DNA of 64,000 bases from Desertifilum tharense IPPAS B-1220. Lineage in GTDB: Bacteria; Cyanobacteriota; Cyanobacteriia; Cyanobacteriales; Desertifilaceae. The position numbers were made by a program, and so were the translations under genes. The notes below the pieces were generated by a model. The model had not been told where the DNA came from. It made no database searches and was given only the letters and a program-made list of their open reading frames with translations. Numbering within the stretch: position 1 is the first letter of the stretch; each line of letters begins with the position of its first letter. Where the stretch lies: positions 1-64,000 of the forward strand of contig NZ_MJGC01000022.1 in assembly GCF_001746915.1 (NCBI RefSeq), read 5' to 3'. This document shows positions 61,770 through 64,000 of the stretch, in pieces.

Positions 61770-62849
61770 TTATAGCGTGCGAGATTTAAGAACTGAGGTA
61801 GCAATACCATCGGACTCGTACCGCTTGGCGATCAGTTGTTGGTAGGCTTCCTCGTAACCATTGACCATTGTCCGGACGCTAAAGCGACGCGCTACATAGT
61901 CTCGACAACCTTGGCGGCTGAGTTTCATCGCGGCGGGAACGGCTGCAATCATTTCCTCAAGGGTGTGGCAAACCATCCCGGTTTCGCCATGAGCAATGAC
62001 TTCAGGTACCGATCCTAACCCCATTGCGACGACGGGGGTGCCTGTCGCCATCGATTCAATCATCACTAACCCAAAAGGTTCGCGCCAGGTGATGGGGAAC
62101 AGGGTGAGGGCGGCATTTCCCAATAACTCGGCTTTCTCCTGATGGGAGACTTCTCCTAAGTATTGGATTTGTTCGCCGTCAATTAAGGGTTGAATGACTT
62201 CGCGGTAGTAGTTGCGATCGACAGGATCGACTTTTCCGGCCATCTTTAAGGGTAACTGGAGCGATCGCGCCATCTGAATGGCAAGTTCTGGGCCTTTTTC
62301 GGGGGAAATGCGCCCAACGAAGGCTAAATAAGGGGAATGAGAGGGTTGGGAGATAAAGGGATAAGCTTCTAACTCAATGCCGTTATAGACGGTTTTGATA
62401 TAATTTAAGCCCAATTTTGACTCGCGTTGAGCGTTGCTAATGCTGATATAAGGTTGGCGGGCAAATTGCCGGAACATTTTCTCATTATCCGGCGTAAAAA
62501 TTCCGTGGGTGGTATGAACGGTTGGGGTTTTCACAAAACCGCTATAGGGCAGAGCCGCACAACCTACATGGGAGTGAATAATATCAAACTCATTGGCATT
62601 TTGATAGAGTTGGGACAGCAACATTTGCTCGTATAAGCCATGCTCTTTGATATTTTCATCCAGTCTAAGGGCGCGATCGTGAACCGAGTGCAGTTGCCCG
62701 TGGGTCAAAGAGTCTCCCGATGCAAATAAGGTGACTTCATGGCCGCGTTTGACTAGTTCTTCGGTCAAGAGGCTGACAATCAGTTCAACTCCCCCATAAC
62801 GAAAGGGGGGGACGCGTTCCCAAAGCGGGGCAATTTGAGCAATTCTCAT
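61770..62849 (-). CDS. GT4-family glycosyltransferase
   Basis: A 359-residue GT-B enzyme. The start MRIAQIAPLWERVPPFRYGGVELIVSLLTEELVKRGHEVTLFASG is typical for GT4; then IIHSHVGCAALPY, TTHGIFTPDNEKMFR, VYNGIELEAYPF, AFVGRISPEKGPELAI and FPITWREPFGLVMIESMATGTPVV with the E-x7-E pair. Substrate not determined; GT4 enzymes with this start often make trehalose, sucrose or exopolysaccharide. It is followed by the MFS gene on the same strand. Confidence 0.9.
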   Translation of the reverse strand: MRIAQIAPLWERVPPFRYGGVELIVSLLTEELVKRGHEVTLFASGDSLTHGQLHSVHDRALRLDENIKEHGLYEQMLLSQLYQNANEFDIIHSHVGCAALPYSGFVKTPTVHTTHGIFTPDNEKMFRQFARQPYISISNAQRESKLGLNYIKTVYNGIELEAYPFISQPSHSPYLAFVGRISPEKGPELAIQMARSLQLPLKMAGKVDPVDRNYYREVIQPLIDGEQIQYLGEVSHQEKAELLGNAALTLFPITWREPFGLVMIESMATGTPVVAMGLGSVPEVIAHGETGMVCHTLEEMIAAVPAAMKLSRQGCRDYVARRFSVRTMVNGYEEAYQQLIAKRYESDGIATSVLKSRTL

Positions 62850-63171
62850 AAGCTTCTATTCAGTTAGATTGTTGTTTGCTATTGAGCTTGTTCGACTAAC
62901 AAGCTTGAGCGCTTAAAAACCTTAGTTTATAAGATTTTTCGATTTCTGCGAATCTAATTTAAGAGATAGAAAATCTCAAGACTAAGCGGATTCTCTGCGG
63001 GTCAGGCAGGTAAACCTCCCTTATTCTTACGCATAGGGTTTGTTTGACAAAATCTTTCTTTGGATAGGTTTCAGCATGGGGGTGGATTTTGCTGTAGTGG
63101 AGGTCTAGAAACCTAAAACAGCTAAATACGGCTCTTAAATTGAGGAAAAATGCTTTTCTAGGGGTTGCAAG
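62850..63171. other. Gap between EamA and GT4 genes
   Basis: 322 bases with no coding sequence recognised. A hairpin, AGCTTGTT/AACAAGCT with a five-base loop (62885-62904), lies in the leader of the GT4 gene. An AT-rich part contains TATAAA on the minus strand, but no convincing -35. Confidence 0.4.
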
Positions 63172-64000
63172 TTAATCGTTAAACAGAAGTAAAATTCCAA
63201 CGATCGCGATCGCGGCTCCTAAAATGGCTCGCAAACTGACCCGTTCGCCGCTGACCCTTGCTAGCAGAATCGCAAATAGAGGACTGGTTGCTAATAGCGA
63301 TTGAGCAACACCCACCTTGGCATACTTAAAGGCGGTTTGCTGCAACCAAATCCCCAGAAAGGTGCTAAAAAATGCGGTTAAGGCGATGGTGCCGAGTAAG
63401 GATTTCCCGCTGTGCGATCGCTCTGGAGAATATAGGGGTTTAAATCCGTTTTGCTGCGGCTGCTGGAAAAGTAAAATCAGGGCGATCGCGGCGAGTCCTG
63501 CCAGCAGGCGGAATAAACTACTCCATAATGGGCTAATGGTGGTCGTCGATAGCGCCGCTCGCGAGAGAACGGCACCACTGGCTTGTCCCAGGGCGGAGAG
63601 CAAGCCAAAACCAATCCCGCGTAGGGGGGAGCTGGTTTGGGGAAGGGGTTGAGCCATGCCTTCGCTAACCACCCAAATCACGCCCGCAACGGTGAGGAGA
63701 ATTCCGAAAAGGCTCTCCCAGTCGAGTTGTTCTTGCAAAAATACGAAGGCTAAGGTAGCCGCCAGGGGGGGAGAAAGGGCTTCTAAAATCAGGGTGCGGC
63801 GCGGCCCGATGGTGTTAATGGCGGATAAGAAGAAGGTATCGCCAATACCGATCCCTAACGCGCCGCCGATCAGGAGGAGGGCGATCGCTCTCCAGTTTCC
63901 CCCCGGCGTCCAGTCTTGCTGTAAGGCTAGGGTCAGGCCAATGAGGGCGATCGCGACGGCCCCCTTGGTGAAATTCAGGTGCAATGGCGAGACGGAGCGA
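63172..64000 (-). CDS. EamA/DMT-family transporter, 5' end cut by window edge
   Basis: At least 275 residues of a 10-helix drug/metabolite transporter. The frame is open to the window edge, giving ...SVSPLHLNFTKGAVAIALIG, which is the end of the first helix pair of the family, so the true N-terminus lies outside; the TTG at 63984 is not the start. Two EamA repeats are seen: GIGDTFFLSAINTIGPRRTLILEALSPPLAATLAFVFLQEQLDW, and KYAKVGVAQSLLATSPLFAILLARVSGERVSLRAILGAAIAIVGI. Substrate unknown. Confidence 0.88.
   Translation of the reverse strand, partial: RSVSPLHLNFTKGAVAIALIGLTLALQQDWTPGGNWRAIALLLIGGALGIGIGDTFFLSAINTIGPRRTLILEALSPPLAATLAFVFLQEQLDWESLFGILLTVAGVIWVVSEGMAQPLPQTSSPLRGIGFGLLSALGQASGAVLSRAALSTTTISPLWSSLFRLLAGLAAIALILLFQQPQQNGFKPLYSPERSHSGKSLLGTIALTAFFSTFLGIWLQQTAFKYAKVGVAQSLLATSPLFAILLARVSGERVSLRAILGAAIAIVGILLLFND

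Overview
The window reads as chromosomal DNA of a cyanobacterium, probably a non-picoplanktonic, filamentous Oscillatoriales-type lineage (the order is inference, the phylum is firm). The octamer GCGATCGC (HIP1) recurs in and between genes. sqdB and a sqdX-type glycosyltransferase make the thylakoid sulfolipid. Other marks are a CyaB1-type adenylate cyclase, DUF3536/GH57, DUF4278, several Uma2 and DUF29 proteins, a cyanobacterial three-domain arginine deiminase and a DnaK ending in the DnaK2-like acidic tail. No rRNA, tRNA, CRISPR array or transposase gene was recognised.

Layout. 1-2300: accessory genes (DM13 lipoprotein, orphan HicB with a decayed copy beside it, two Uma2 nucleases). 2500-7030: envelope and stress proteins, including an internally duplicated YflT-like glycine-zipper protein followed by a BON lipoprotein. 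7200-7540: heptamer/pyrimidine repeat block. 7530-9720: DUF1611 protein plus enolase-superfamily dipeptide epimerase, a pair resembling the DgcN/DgcA pair of D-glutamate catabolism. 9770-18930: accessory island with a TPR protein, a Uma2 gene broken by a 169-bp inverted-repeat element, a four-gene overlapping cluster (TPR-CHAT protease, small adaptor-like protein, two-TM coiled-coil protein, Rpn-family nuclease), DUF29 and another Uma2. 19060-27300: housekeeping (accA, SDR, folE, dus, hsp20, dnaK).

27400-41900: acetoacetate-decarboxylase-like protein, arginine deiminase (PAD), ABC-F ATPase, cyaB1, sqdX/sqdB, a small cysteine-motif gene preceded by a promoter-plus-terminator leader, TRAP transporter QM subunits without a visible P subunit, and a DUF4278 microprotein. 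42100-47400: RND efflux operon headed by a PadR regulator with palindromes at its own promoter. 47900-64000: GH57/DUF3536, glycosyltransferases, two MFS carriers, recO, deoC, a second YflT-like stress protein beside a lipoprotein, tgt, an SPFH protein and a truncated EamA transporter at the window edge.

The best candidates for something undescribed are the overlapping CHAT cluster (11410-17567), which combines a caspase-like protease, a possible adaptor, a membrane protein and a nuclease, and the roughly 105-nt structured transcript predicted at 39236-39341. Both calls rest on sequence pattern and family knowledge only. No database search could be run.
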